The translations under genes and the position numbers were made by a program. Shown here piece after piece: positions 32,397-41,007 of a stretch of DNA of 64,000 bases; the first letter of the stretch is position 1; every line of letters begins with the position of its first letter. Below the pieces are notes generated by a model. That model was given only the letters and a program-made list of their open reading frames with translations. It did not search any database and was not told the DNA's origin. This stretch comes from an uncultured Lachnospiraceae bacterium (GTDB lineage: Bacteria; Bacillota; Clostridia; Lachnospirales; Lachnospiraceae): contig CATKXR010000007.1 of NCBI GenBank assembly GCA_949840805.1, positions 62,001 through 126,000 on the forward strand. Reading direction: 5' to 3'.

Positions 32397-33701
32397 ATGA
32401 ATGCAACAGTAGCAATCTGGATTTTGGTAATCACCTTTTTCGTGTTGATATTTTTAAGCTTCCCGGTGGCTTATGCCATTGGCATCGCCTCTGTGGTCGG
32501 CATGATGTACATGGGGCTGAACCTGCAGCAGATCGTACAGCTTATGGTAAAGGGTGTGTTCAGTTTTTCGCTGATGGCGGTTCCTTTCTTTATCATTGCC
32601 GGTGAAATCATGGGAAAGGGCGGAATATCGGACCGGCTGATAAAGCTGTCAGATTCCCTCGTCGGGTGGATGCCGGGCGGGCTTGCCATGGTAAATATTG
32701 TGGCGTCCATGTTTTTTGGCGGTATTTCCGGTTCCTCCGCGGCAGACTGTGCTTCTCTTGGCACGATCCTGATTCCCATGATGGTTGACCAGGGATATGA
32801 CGATGATTTTTCTGCAAACGTTACGATGACATCTTCCGTACAGGGAATCCTGATCCCGCCAAGCCACAACATGGTGATTTACGCCACCGTTGCCGGAAGC
32901 GTGTCCATTGGCCGCCTGTTTATCGCCGGCTATATGCCGGGTATCCTGCTGGGTGTGGCTCTGATGGTATACAGCTTTTATGTGTCAGTGAGGAAGAATT
33001 ATCCCAAAGGTGATGCCTTTAACCTGAAGAATTTCCTGAAGGTAGGAATGGACGCCATATGGGGCCTGTTTACCGTCCTGATCGTAGTAGTAGGGGTGGT
33101 GGCCGGTGTGTTTACCGCTACGGAGTCTGCGGCGGTGGCCGTGATCTGGGCTTTGTTCTGCGGCGCGTTTATTTACAGGCAACTGACTCTCAAGGATTTC
33201 TGGCAGGTTTTGGAAAATGCCCTGAATACCTTGGCAATCGTGCTGATCCTGATTGCCACTTCCAGCGCGTTTTCCTGGTGTCTGACTTATCTGAAGGTGC
33301 CGTCTATTATGGCTACGGCTGTTATGGGCATTACCCACAATAAGATCCTGATCCTGCTGATGATGAATGTGATCATGCTGATCTTCGGCACCATGATGGA
33401 TATGAGCTGTAACATTCTGCTTCTGACGCCGATTTTGCTTCCCATAGCACAACAGATCGGAGTGGATCCGGTGCAGTTCGGGTGTATCATGATCCTGAAT
33501 CTGGGAATCGGCCTCATTACGCCGCCGGTAGGTTCCACGCTGTTTATCGGTTCCGCTATTTCCAAGGTGCCGATTGAGCGTCTGGGCAAGACCCTGATCC
33601 CGTTCTTTGCCGTTATGCTGGTAGTGCTGGCGATCGTTACTTACTGGCCTGCTTTTACCATGACTTTGCCGAATATCATCATGCCAGTGGCGGCAGGATG
33701 A
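32397..33701 (+). CDS. TRAP transporter large permease (DctM type)
   Basis: A 434-residue channel subunit with about 12 membrane segments. DctM hallmarks include FPVAYAIGIASVVG, IAGEIMGKGGIS, MFFGGISGSSAADCASLGT (the substrate/sodium site region) and IPPSHNMVIYA. It completes a full DctPQM set. The gene is followed by a weak terminator, so expression may continue partly into the RraA/UxaA genes. The ligand is inferred from context to be an acidic sugar. Confidence 0.95.
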   Translation: MNATVAIWILVITFFVLIFLSFPVAYAIGIASVVGMMYMGLNLQQIVQLMVKGVFSFSLMAVPFFIIAGEIMGKGGISDRLIKLSDSLVGWMPGGLAMVNIVASMFFGGISGSSAADCASLGTILIPMMVDQGYDDDFSANVTMTSSVQGILIPPSHNMVIYATVAGSVSIGRLFIAGYMPGILLGVALMVYSFYVSVRKNYPKGDAFNLKNFLKVGMDAIWGLFTVLIVVVGVVAGVFTATESAAVAVIWALFCGAFIYRQLTLKDFWQVLENALNTLAIVLILIATSSAFSWCLTYLKVPSIMATAVMGITHNKILILLMMNVIMLIFGTMMDMSCNILLLTPILLPIAQQIGVDPVQFGCIMILNLGIGLITPPVGSTLFIGSAISKVPIERLGKTLIPFFAVMLVVLAIVTYWPAFTMTLPNIIMPVAAG

Positions 33702-33740
33702 CGCACGTGGATCATCAGAGTGGTTTTTTGTTTGTTTTTG

Positions 33741-33774
33741 GGGTCGTGAATTGCAAAAGCGGCCCTTTTATTTT
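33741..33774 (+). terminator. Probable terminator after dctM
   Basis: GGGTCG (33741-33746) pairs with CGGCCC (33760-33765) using one G-U, followed by TTTTATTTT. The stem is short (6 bp), so partial read-through is likely. Confidence 0.6.
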
Positions 33775-33853
33775 AGAAGATTCGTTATCTATACGAAAGA
33801 CGTGTCGGTGATAAGCTGACCGGACTGGAAAAACGATAAGAGGAGGTTTCATT

Positions 33854-34516
33854 ATGGCCATTTGGAAAGATGAGGAAGAATTGTTTTCCCTGATGAAGGA
33901 GAAATTGTATACCCCTGTGGTGGGAGATATTCTGGATATGATGGGATACAGCCATCAGTTTTTGCCGGCTTCCATCCATCCTTTAAGGGAAGATATGAAG
34001 CTTGCAGGCAAGGCTTGCACGGTTCTGGAATGTGACGTGTTCGAGGCGCAGAAAAAGCCTTTCGGGCTGCTGACGGAAGCCCTGGACCAGCTTCAAAAAA
34101 ATGAAGTCTATATTGCGACCGGCGCCCATAATTCCGCCCTTTGGGGAGAGCTTCTGACGGCTACGGCCAGGACCCGTGGCGCCGTGGGGGCGGTGCTTGA
34201 CGGATATACCCGGGATACGCCCCAGGTGCTAGCCCAGAATTTCCCGGTGTTTGCAAAAGACCGCTGGGCCCAGGATTCTTCCATCCGCACAAATGTGATC
34301 GATTTCCGCTGTACCATCGAGATCGGCAAGGTGGTGATCCATGACGGGGACCTGGTATTTGGCGATATGGACGGAGTGCTGGTCATTCCGAAGAAAGTGG
34401 CGGAGGAATGTATTGAGCGGTCTCTGGAGAAAGCGGCAGGAGAGAAAAAGGTGCGTAAGGCCATAGAAGGCGGCATGTCTGCCACGGAAGCTTTCCGGGT
34501 ATTCGGCATTCTTTGA
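33854..34516 (+). CDS. RraA-like / 4-hydroxy-4-methyl-2-oxoglutarate aldolase family protein
   Basis: A 220-residue RraA-fold protein. The motifs GDILDMMGY, GKACTVLECD, GELLTATARTRGAVGAVLDGYTRDT (given as GELLTATARTRG and AVGAVLDGYTRD) and the metal-site segment GDLVFGDMDGVLVIP match the HMG/CHA aldolase branch rather than the RNase E regulator. Such enzymes cleave short oxo-acids with a divalent metal. In this cluster it may split a sugar-acid product, for example a keto-deoxy-acid. ATG 33854 follows AGAGGAGG. The precise substrate is unknown. Confidence 0.83.
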   Translation: MAIWKDEEELFSLMKEKLYTPVVGDILDMMGYSHQFLPASIHPLREDMKLAGKACTVLECDVFEAQKKPFGLLTEALDQLQKNEVYIATGAHNSALWGELLTATARTRGAVGAVLDGYTRDTPQVLAQNFPVFAKDRWAQDSSIRTNVIDFRCTIEIGKVVIHDGDLVFGDMDGVLVIPKKVAEECIERSLEKAAGEKKVRKAIEGGMSATEAFRVFGIL

Positions 34517-34583
34517 CCCTGAAGCAGGAAAGCTTTTCAGGCAGTTTTTTAGGCCAGAGGTTTTTCAAGGAAAAGGAGGGACT

Positions 34584-34916
34584 ATGGCAGAGCAGAGCGC
34601 GTTTCAGATCAAACAGGAAGACAATGTGGCAACGGCCCTGCAGGCGCTGGAACCGGGAACCGTACAATTGCTGGGGGACGGCATGGATCCTTCCCTGGAA
34701 GCGGTGACGGAAGTTCCCGCAGGGCATAAGATTGCCCTTCGGGATATCGGGCCTGGGGAACCGATTGTGAAATACGGGGTTGTGATCGGGCGGAGCACAA
34801 AGGAAATAAAAAAGGGAAGCTGGGTACATCTTCATGTGATGGAAAGCATTTATGATGAGCGTTCCAGTCATCTGGATGCAGTGACCGGCACGCCGAAGGA
34901 TACGAAATATGAGTAG
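34584..34916 (+). CDS. UxaA family hydrolyase small subunit (SAF domain)
   Basis: A 110-residue protein consisting of the SAF domain found at the N-terminus of altronate/galactarate dehydratases. AVTEVPAGHKIALRDI and PIVKYGVVIGRST are the signature parts. It overlaps the large-subunit gene by 8 nt, showing translational coupling. In E. coli these two parts are one polypeptide; here they are split, as in many Clostridia. ATG 34584 is preceded by AAGGAGGG. Together with the next gene it should dehydrate an aldonic acid such as D-altronate. Confidence 0.9.
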   Translation: MAEQSAFQIKQEDNVATALQALEPGTVQLLGDGMDPSLEAVTEVPAGHKIALRDIGPGEPIVKYGVVIGRSTKEIKKGSWVHLHVMESIYDERSSHLDAVTGTPKDTKYE

Positions 34917-36159
34917 GACAGAGGCAAAGGGAATGATAAGACCAGAGGAATTGTCCTGGCAGGGGTATGCCAGGAAGAATGGAAAGCCAGGGATCCGCAA
35001 CCGCCTGCTGGTGATCTATACCGTAAAATGCAGTGAGTTTGTGGCGGATGCCATTGTGCGCCAGTCCGGCCATCCGGATGTGGAGCTGGTCGGGTTTGAC
35101 GGCTGCACGGACAACCAGTATGCGGTGAACCTGCTGATCAGCCTGATCCGCCATCCCAATGTGGGAGCGGTGCTGGCAGTGGGCTTAGGCTGTGAGTATG
35201 TACAGCCCAAGTGGCTGGCCGATATTGCCGGGAAGGAAGGAAAACCGGCCAGGTGGATGTTCATCCAGGAGGCGGGCGGCACAAGGAAAGCGATTGCCCA
35301 GGGCCTTCAGTGGACCTGCGAAATGCTGGAGGAGCTGAATGGCACGCCCAGGAAGGAAATGAGCCTGAGGGATTTGACAGTTGGCGCTGAGTGCGGCGGC
35401 AGTGATTTTACCAGCGGACTGGCCGGCAATGTGGTGGTGGGTAATTTTTTTGACCTGCTGGTGGATCTGGGAGGAACCGCTGTCTTTGAAGAAATCGTGG
35501 AAGCCGTGGGCCTGGATCAGCTTTTGGTCTCCCGGGGAGCAAACGAACAGGCCAAAAAGGAGATCCGCTACACTTACGATAAGGCTTTGGAGTACTGCAG
35601 GCAGGTGCGTCAGTATTCCGTCAGCCCGGGCAATTTTGCCGGGGGGCTTTCTACGATTGAAGAGAAGAGCATGGGAGCCGTAGCCAAAAGCGGCAGCCGC
35701 CCGATCCAGGGGGTGATCAAAGTGTCCTGCACGCCGCCCGGGCCCGGGCTGTGGCTGCTGGATTCCACGCCGGATCCTTATTGGATGCAGTTCGGCATTA
35801 CGAATCCCAATGACAACGAGGGGCTGATGGATCTGATCAGCACAGGCGCGCATATTGTGTTTTTGGTGACGGGGCGCGGCAACGTGGTGGGGAGCGCGGT
35901 AAGCCCCTGCATCAAGATTACCGGGAACCAGGAGACTTTTTCACGCATGGAGGAGGACATGGATTTTGATGCCAGCCCGGTGCTGCGCGGCGCCTGCACC
36001 CAGAATGAGCTGGCGCTTCGCGTGGCACAGATGACGGCAAAGGTGGCGTCCGGAGAACTCTCCAAGAGTGAGGCCCTTGGGCATAAGGAATTTTTTATTC
36101 CCTATAAGTACCAGGAAAAGACAGTGGCATTCACAAAGCGGGCGTGTGAAAGGGAATGA
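34909..36159 (+). CDS. UxaA family hydrolyase large subunit (altronate/galactarate dehydratase C-terminal type)
   Basis: A 416-residue catalytic subunit. Conserved motifs include GYARKNGKPGIRNRLLVI (family start), FDGCTDN, GLGCEY, GAECGGSD, and the late GRGNVVGSAVSPCIKITGN. The Cys-containing loops are expected to bind the metal centre. Dehydration of altronate to 2-keto-3-deoxygluconate is the archetypal reaction and would fit the galacturonate branch fed by UxaC, two genes downstream. Other aldonates are possible. It overlaps the SAF subunit gene and precedes an SDR gene by 29 nt. Confidence 0.9.
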   Translation: MSRTEAKGMIRPEELSWQGYARKNGKPGIRNRLLVIYTVKCSEFVADAIVRQSGHPDVELVGFDGCTDNQYAVNLLISLIRHPNVGAVLAVGLGCEYVQPKWLADIAGKEGKPARWMFIQEAGGTRKAIAQGLQWTCEMLEELNGTPRKEMSLRDLTVGAECGGSDFTSGLAGNVVVGNFFDLLVDLGGTAVFEEIVEAVGLDQLLVSRGANEQAKKEIRYTYDKALEYCRQVRQYSVSPGNFAGGLSTIEEKSMGAVAKSGSRPIQGVIKVSCTPPGPGLWLLDSTPDPYWMQFGITNPNDNEGLMDLISTGAHIVFLVTGRGNVVGSAVSPCIKITGNQETFSRMEEDMDFDASPVLRGACTQNELALRVAQMTAKVASGELSKSEALGHKEFFIPYKYQEKTVAFTKRACERE

Positions 36160-36188
36160 GATTTTATATAATTGAAGGAGGAAGGAAA

Positions 36189-36989
36189 ATGGCGGCTTTT
36201 ACGGAGGAACAGAAAAAAGCATTTTGTATGGCGGATTATTATAGCCTGGACGGGCAGACGGCGGTGGTCACAGGGGGATCCACAGGCCTGGGGCTGGCAA
36301 TTACCCATTGCCTGGTAAGCGCCGGGGCCAAGGTTGTGGTCTTAAGTTTCGAGTCTCCGGACCAGGCGGCCGGGGCGCTTTCTGAATTTGGCGACCGGGT
36401 GGCTTTCTATCAGTTTGACATTACAGATACGGACCACACCCAGGAGATGGCGGACCGCATTGTGTCTGAACAGGGGCCGGTCAGTATTTTGATCAATAAC
36501 GCAGGGAACCATTGCAAGAAATACATTTGGGAAATGAGCGTGGAGGAGTATGTGAGTGTACTCAATGTCCATCTGGTAGGAGCTTTTGCTTTGACAAAGG
36601 CGCTGGTTCCCCAGATGAAGGAACAAGGGCACGGGCGGATTATCTTCCAGGCTTCTATGACAAGTTATATCGGACAGCCGCAGGTGGCCGGGTATTCTAC
36701 GGCAAAGGCCGGATATCTGGGACTGATCCATACGCTGACTGCAGAACTGGCGGAGTATGGCATAACGGTGAATGCCATTGCCCCAGGATGGATCGATACC
36801 CCTATGTTCCACAAGGCTACGGATAATGATCCGCCAAGACTGGCTAAGATTCTGGGCAGGATTCCCGCCAAGAGCGTGGGGGATCCCATGGATGTGGGAA
36901 TGTGCGCAGCGTTTTTGTGCAGCGAGGCGGCACGTTATATCAGCGGCACCTGTATTCCTGTTGACGGCGGCGCGCTGATCGGGTTTTAA
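36189..36989 (+). CDS. SDR family oxidoreductase (KduD/gluconate 5-dehydrogenase-like)
   Basis: A 266-residue short-chain dehydrogenase. It has the nucleotide motif TGGSTGLGLA near residue 30, NNAGNH near 108, the catalytic Ser in FQASMTS and YSTAK (Tyr-x-x-x-Lys), and NAIAPGWIDTPM. The overall pattern resembles KduD or 5-keto-gluconate reductases. No UxaB-type (mannitol dehydrogenase family) tagaturonate reductase gene is seen in the window, so this SDR, or the one at 26780, may do that job; this is an inference. ATG 36189 follows GGAGGAAGG; an extended frame from 36156 lacks a good site. Confidence 0.88.
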   Translation: MAAFTEEQKKAFCMADYYSLDGQTAVVTGGSTGLGLAITHCLVSAGAKVVVLSFESPDQAAGALSEFGDRVAFYQFDITDTDHTQEMADRIVSEQGPVSILINNAGNHCKKYIWEMSVEEYVSVLNVHLVGAFALTKALVPQMKEQGHGRIIFQASMTSYIGQPQVAGYSTAKAGYLGLIHTLTAELAEYGITVNAIAPGWIDTPMFHKATDNDPPRLAKILGRIPAKSVGDPMDVGMCAAFLCSEAARYISGTCIPVDGGALIGF

Positions 36990-37021
36990 ATGGAACTGAG
37001 AGAAAAGAAGGTGGGTATCCT

Positions 37022-38425
37022 ATGAGAGGAAAATTTAGCGAGGAATTGTTTTTGACAAATAAAACGGGAAGTGACCTGTACCATAAATATGCAGAGCATC
37101 TGCCGATCATTGATTATCATTGCCACCTGCAGCCGCAGGAAATGTATGAGAACCAGGAGTTTGAGGACCTGGGAGAAATGTGGCTTAGGGGAGATCATTA
37201 CAAATGGCGGGCTATGCGCTGTTTTGGCATTGATGAGAAATATATTACAGGGGATGCCAGTTATTATGAGAAATATATGGCGTTTGCTTCGGTGCTTCCC
37301 AAAATGATAGGGAATCCGATCTATATCTGGTGCGCCCTGGAGCTGAAGCGGTATTTTGACATTGACGAGCCGGTTTCTTCTGCCAATGCCCGGGAGATTT
37401 ATGACAAGACCAAAGAGCTGATTGCCAGGAATCACATGACGCGCCGTTGGTGTATGGAGCATTCTCATGTGGAACTGGTTTCCACGACGGAAGATCCCAT
37501 TGATACATTGGAGTATCATCAGAAGATGAAGGAAGACTCTTCTATGAAGACCCGGGTGATCAGCGCATTCCGCCCGGACCGGGCTATGTTTCTTGAGGAC
37601 CGGGAGTTTGGAGATTATATGAAGCTTCTGGGGAAGAGCGCTGGAAAAGAAATTGACAGTTTTGCCCGGATGCTGGAGGCGCTGGAAGGGCGGCTTCAGT
37701 TCTTCAGGAAGATTGGGACTACGGTTTCGGACGATGGGATTCCTTATTTTAAATGGGAGAACTATACGGAGAAGGAAGTGGAAGCCATCTGGAAGAAGGC
37801 TTTTACCGGGGAAGGGCTTACGCAAAAGGAATGCGACCAGTACCGGAGCGCCTTCCTGTTTGAGATGGGACGTATGTACTGCCGTAACGGATTTGTAATG
37901 CAGCTTCATATCGGAACTTATCTCAACGCGAATACATCAAAAGTGGAGGCTATCGGAAAGTCGACAGGATTTGACTGTACGGACAACCGTACCAGTGTGT
38001 ACAGCGTAGGGCAGCTTTTGGACAGACTGACCAGGATCGGGGAATTGCCAAAAACGATTTTGTATCCTCTTGACGGGACGAAGATCGAGAATTGGGCGGT
38101 GCTTGCCGCTGGTTTCTGCGAAGGCGGAACAAAGGCTAAGGTGCAGCTTGGGGCTCCCTGGTGGTTTAATGACCAGGCATTTGGGATTCAGCGTCAGTTC
38201 GAGGCCTGCGCCAATCTGTACCCGGTTTCCCTTTCCGTGGGAATGCTGACAGACAGCCGCAGTTTTATCAGCTATCCGCGGCATGAGCTGTACCGCCGTG
38301 TGCTGTGTGATTATTTTGGACGGCTGGTGGAGCGGGGAGAGTATTTTGGGAGCGAAGAAGATCTGAAGGAAATGATCGAGGATGTCTGTTACCGAAATGT
38401 AAAAGAGTTTTTTGGATTTGAGTGA
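37022..38425 (+). CDS. uxaC: Glucuronate/galacturonate isomerase UxaC
   Basis: A 467-residue member of the uronate isomerase family, normal in length. The metal motif IIDYHCHLQPQE near residue 30 and the segments RGDHYKWRAMRCFG, EHSHVELVSTTEDP, LHIGTYLNAN and QLGAPWWFNDQ are diagnostic. It converts D-galacturonate to tagaturonate and D-glucuronate to fructuronate in the cytosol. It is the last gene of the uronate run and is followed by a strong terminator. Its presence ties the lyase, TRAP importer and UxaA genes into one pectin/hexuronate pathway. Confidence 0.96.
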   Translation: MRGKFSEELFLTNKTGSDLYHKYAEHLPIIDYHCHLQPQEMYENQEFEDLGEMWLRGDHYKWRAMRCFGIDEKYITGDASYYEKYMAFASVLPKMIGNPIYIWCALELKRYFDIDEPVSSANAREIYDKTKELIARNHMTRRWCMEHSHVELVSTTEDPIDTLEYHQKMKEDSSMKTRVISAFRPDRAMFLEDREFGDYMKLLGKSAGKEIDSFARMLEALEGRLQFFRKIGTTVSDDGIPYFKWENYTEKEVEAIWKKAFTGEGLTQKECDQYRSAFLFEMGRMYCRNGFVMQLHIGTYLNANTSKVEAIGKSTGFDCTDNRTSVYSVGQLLDRLTRIGELPKTILYPLDGTKIENWAVLAAGFCEGGTKAKVQLGAPWWFNDQAFGIQRQFEACANLYPVSLSVGMLTDSRSFISYPRHELYRRVLCDYFGRLVERGEYFGSEEDLKEMIEDVCYRNVKEFFGFE

Positions 38426-38438
38426 CAGATGGGAAATG

Positions 38439-38478
38439 GGACCGCAGTTTTGGAAAACCAGGACTGCGGTCCTTTTTT
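38439..38478 (+). terminator. Rho-independent terminator after uxaC
   Basis: A perfect 10-bp stem GGACCGCAGT (38439-38448) / ACTGCGGTCC (38463-38472) is followed by six T residues. Confidence 0.92.
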
Positions 38479-38541
38479 GGGGATTGAATTTAAAGGGGGA
38501 ATATGGGATAATGTGAGGAAAGGCCAGGAGGTTAATCGGAT

Positions 38542-39324
38542 ATGAAAGTCAAATATTATGATATCGGGCTGAACCTGTTCTGCAGGCAATTTCCGGATCC
38601 GGAACGGATTGTGAAAAATGCGGCTGACGCCGGCGTATGTTGTATCCTGACCGGAACGGATCCTAAGGAAAACCGGTTGATTGACGGATTTGTCAGGGAG
38701 CACGAGGTCTATGGGACTGCCGGGATTCATCCCCACAACGCGGATTCTGCGAAAAAAGAGGATTTTGAACAGATTGAGCGTCTTATTGCGGAAAATGACA
38801 GGATTGTTGCCGTGGGAGAATGCGGGCTGGACTTTGACCGGATGTTTTCTGAACGGGACAATCAGATCCGGTGCCTGGAGAAGCATATCGTGCTGGCAGA
38901 GCGCCTGGATAAGCCCCTGTTTCTCCATGAGCGTGCAGCGGCGGAAGAATTTGTCCGAAGATTCCGGAAACATCCGGATGTCTGCAAAAAGTCTGTGGTC
39001 CACTGCTTTACCGGGAATAAAAGGACGCTGGACCAGTATTTATCCATGGGATTTTCCATCGGGATTACCGGGTGGATCTGTGATGACAAAAGGGGAGGTG
39101 AGCTGCGGGAGGCGGTGAAGATGATTCCTCCGGACAGGATTTTGGTCGAGACGGACGCGCCCTATCTGACGCCGCGCAATGTTTGCGGCCTGGCAAGGAC
39201 CAATGTGCCGGAGAATATCGTGTATGTGGTGCGGGAGCTGGCAAAATATATGAAAATAGAAGAGGAGGAGCTGATTGTTCATGCAAGGCAGAATACGGAG
39301 CGGATATTTGGTATATACCCGTGA
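38542..39324 (+). CDS. TatD family metal-dependent hydrolase
   Basis: A 260-residue amidohydrolase-fold protein of the TatD group. It begins YDIGLNLFCRQFPDPE, like E. coli TatD, which also lacks the usual N-terminal HxH. The metal and catalytic residues later in the chain are present: VGECGLDFDR, FLHERAA, VHCFTGNKRTLDQY and ETDAPYLTPRN. TatD enzymes are 3'-5' exonucleases/DNases linked to repair. The final codons and stop (GIYP) overlap the left end of repeat copy B, so the C-terminus may be element-derived. ATG 38542 follows AGGAGGT. Confidence 0.9.
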   Translation: MKVKYYDIGLNLFCRQFPDPERIVKNAADAGVCCILTGTDPKENRLIDGFVREHEVYGTAGIHPHNADSAKKEDFEQIERLIAENDRIVAVGECGLDFDRMFSERDNQIRCLEKHIVLAERLDKPLFLHERAAAEEFVRRFRKHPDVCKKSVVHCFTGNKRTLDQYLSMGFSIGITGWICDDKRGGELREAVKMIPPDRILVETDAPYLTPRNVCGLARTNVPENIVYVVRELAKYMKIEEEELIVHARQNTERIFGIYP

Positions 39325-39405
39325 GCCAAATGATCTGCCAACACAGTTCCCATTTTTCTATAAATACATCGAATCATTTGGCAAATAAGTATGCTCGCGA
39401 GTATA
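39314..39405 (+). repeat. 92-bp palindromic repeat, copy B
   Basis: Closely similar to copy A over its full length, with ends TATACCCGTGAG and GCTCGCGAGTATA. It fills the gap between TatD and DUF503 and provides the TatD stop codon. Confidence 0.88.
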
Positions 39406-39422
39406 AAAGGAGGAGATACTTT

Positions 39423-39704
39423 ATGAGAATCGCGGCGTTGAAAATAAGGCTGTACGCTCCATGGGTCCATTCGCTGAAGGAGAAGAGGATGATTGTCAAA
39501 AGTATTCTGGCAAAAATCCGCAATAAGTTCCAGGTGTCGGCCGCGGAGGTGGAGGACCAGGACGTCCATCAGTCGGTGGTGATCGGCGTGGCGGCGATCG
39601 TACCTCACAGCGCCCAGGCGGACAGCATGATGGATGAGATTGTCCGTTTCGTGGAGCAGAATACGGAGGCGGAGATCGTGGCGGAGGAGAGAGAAATCAG
39701 ATAG
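39423..39704 (+). CDS. DUF503 family protein (YlxP-like)
   Basis: A 93-residue protein starting MRIAALKIRLYAPWVHSLKEKR, the characteristic DUF503 opening (given as MRIAALKIRLYAPW and VHSLKEKR), with the conserved EVEDQDVHQSVVIGVAAI strand. DUF503/YlxP proteins are small ferredoxin-fold proteins often encoded near ribosome maturation factors; their biochemical role is not settled. ATG 39423 has AAAGGAGGAG upstream, inside the flank of repeat B. It is followed 10 nt later by the transporter gene. Confidence 0.9.
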   Translation: MRIAALKIRLYAPWVHSLKEKRMIVKSILAKIRNKFQVSAAEVEDQDVHQSVVIGVAAIVPHSAQADSMMDEIVRFVEQNTEAEIVAEEREIR

Positions 39705-39714
39705 GGAGGGCGAA

Positions 39715-40626
39715 ATGTCTCAGGGAAAAATGAGTGGTTTCAAACAGGACAATACCATGCGGGGAGTGCTGATGATTATTTTGTCGGCATTTTGCTTTGC
39801 CTGCATGAATGTACTCGTGCGGCTGGCCGGCGACATACCGTCAGTCCAGAAAAGTTTTTTCCGGAATCTGGTGGCAGCGGTGTTTGCGGGAGCGATTCTA
39901 TGGAAAGAGAGGGTGCCTGTTCAGATAAAAAAGGAGGCAAGGCTGTCTCTGGGGGCAAGGTGCCTTTTCGGGACTATTGGCATTCTCTGCAATTTTTATG
40001 CAGTGGACCATCTGCTGGTGGCGGATGCGTCCATATTGAATAAGCTGTCGCCCTTTTTTGCCATTATTTTTTCCTATTTGCTGCTGAAGGAGAGGATTGC
40101 ATTTTTTCAGGCTGTGTGTGTGGGAGCGGCTTTTGCTGGCTGCCTTTTTGTTGTAAAGCCGGGATTCCAGAACACGGCGCTGTTTCCGGCCATGGTCGGA
40201 GTGTGCGGCGGGCTTGGGGCGGGGATTGCCTATACCATGGTGCGCAGGCTCGGCTCTATGGGAGTTAAGGGGCCTGTGATTGTTTTTTATTTTTCGCTGT
40301 CTTCCTGTTTGGTTGTGGTGCCGTGGATTATGATACATTTTACACCCATGGATTTGCGTCAGCTGATGATTCTGCTGATGGCAGGGGTGTGCGCGGCCGG
40401 CGGACAGTTTTCCATAACCGTGGCTTATACTTATGCACCGGCAAGAAAAATCTCCATATATGATTATTCTCAGATTATTTTTGCCACCGTTTTGGGTTAT
40501 GTGATGTTCGGGGAGATACCGGACAGGTATAGTTTTGTGGGATATGCCCTGATTGTGGCTGCTTCCCTGGCGATGTTTATCCATAACCGCCGGGCGGAGA
40601 GGAAAACAGAGGAAAAGAAACGATAG
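39715..40626 (+). CDS. EamA/DMT family transporter
   Basis: A 303-residue membrane protein with ten predicted spans arranged as two EamA repeats. The first half contains FCFACMNVLVRLAGDIPSVQ and the FFAIIFSYLLLKERI motif; the second repeat ends in SQIIFATVLGYVMFGEIPD. Members of the drug/metabolite superfamily export metabolites or amino acids. ATG 39715 follows GGGAGGG. Its substrate is unknown, and it appears to be in the same transcription unit as DUF503 and YccF. Confidence 0.93.
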   Translation: MSQGKMSGFKQDNTMRGVLMIILSAFCFACMNVLVRLAGDIPSVQKSFFRNLVAAVFAGAILWKERVPVQIKKEARLSLGARCLFGTIGILCNFYAVDHLLVADASILNKLSPFFAIIFSYLLLKERIAFFQAVCVGAAFAGCLFVVKPGFQNTALFPAMVGVCGGLGAGIAYTMVRRLGSMGVKGPVIVFYFSLSSCLVVVPWIMIHFTPMDLRQLMILLMAGVCAAGGQFSITVAYTYAPARKISIYDYSQIIFATVLGYVMFGEIPDRYSFVGYALIVAASLAMFIHNRRAERKTEEKKR

Positions 40627-40646
40627 AGCGGGAAGGAGACTTGATT

Positions 40647-41006
40647 ATGGGACTTTTGGGAAATATGATTTGGTTTATCTGCGGAGGTTTGGTCAGCGGT
40701 TTGAGCTGGTTCCTGGCTGGCTGCCTGTGGTGTATCACGGTTGTTGGGATACCGGTGGGGCTGCAGTGCTTTAAGATTGCGGGCCTGAGCTTTTTTCCAT
40801 TTGGGAAAGAGGTGGTGTATGGCGGCGGGGCAGGATCGTTTCTGCTTAATATCATCTGGATCTTGGTGTCGGGACTGCCGCTGGCCCTGGAGCATCTGGC
40901 ACTCGGGCTTTTGTTGTGCGTGACGGTGATCGGGATTCCCTTTGGCCTGCAGCAGTTCAAGCTGGCAAAGCTGGCGTTGATGCCGTTTGGGGCGGAGGTT
41001 TATTGA
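40647..41006 (+). CDS. YccF domain-containing membrane protein
   Basis: A 119-residue inner-membrane protein with two repeats of the YccF motif: LWCITVVGIPVGLQCFKIAG and LLCVTVIGIPFGLQQFKLAK. The function is unknown in general. ATG 40647 is preceded by AAGGAG. Its stop lies one base before the start of the first nucleotidyltransferase gene, so the two are almost certainly co-translated. That links this membrane protein to the RNA-repair-like genes that follow. Confidence 0.9.
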   Translation: MGLLGNMIWFICGGLVSGLSWFLAGCLWCITVVGIPVGLQCFKIAGLSFFPFGKEVVYGGGAGSFLLNIIWILVSGLPLALEHLALGLLLCVTVIGIPFGLQQFKLAKLALMPFGAEVY

Positions 41007-41007
41007 G

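Noticed and set aside
33854-34516. Regulator of RNase E activity (true RraA)
   Set aside because: Sequence features and context fit the aldolase branch of the family, and these bacteria generally lack the RraA/RNase E pairing.
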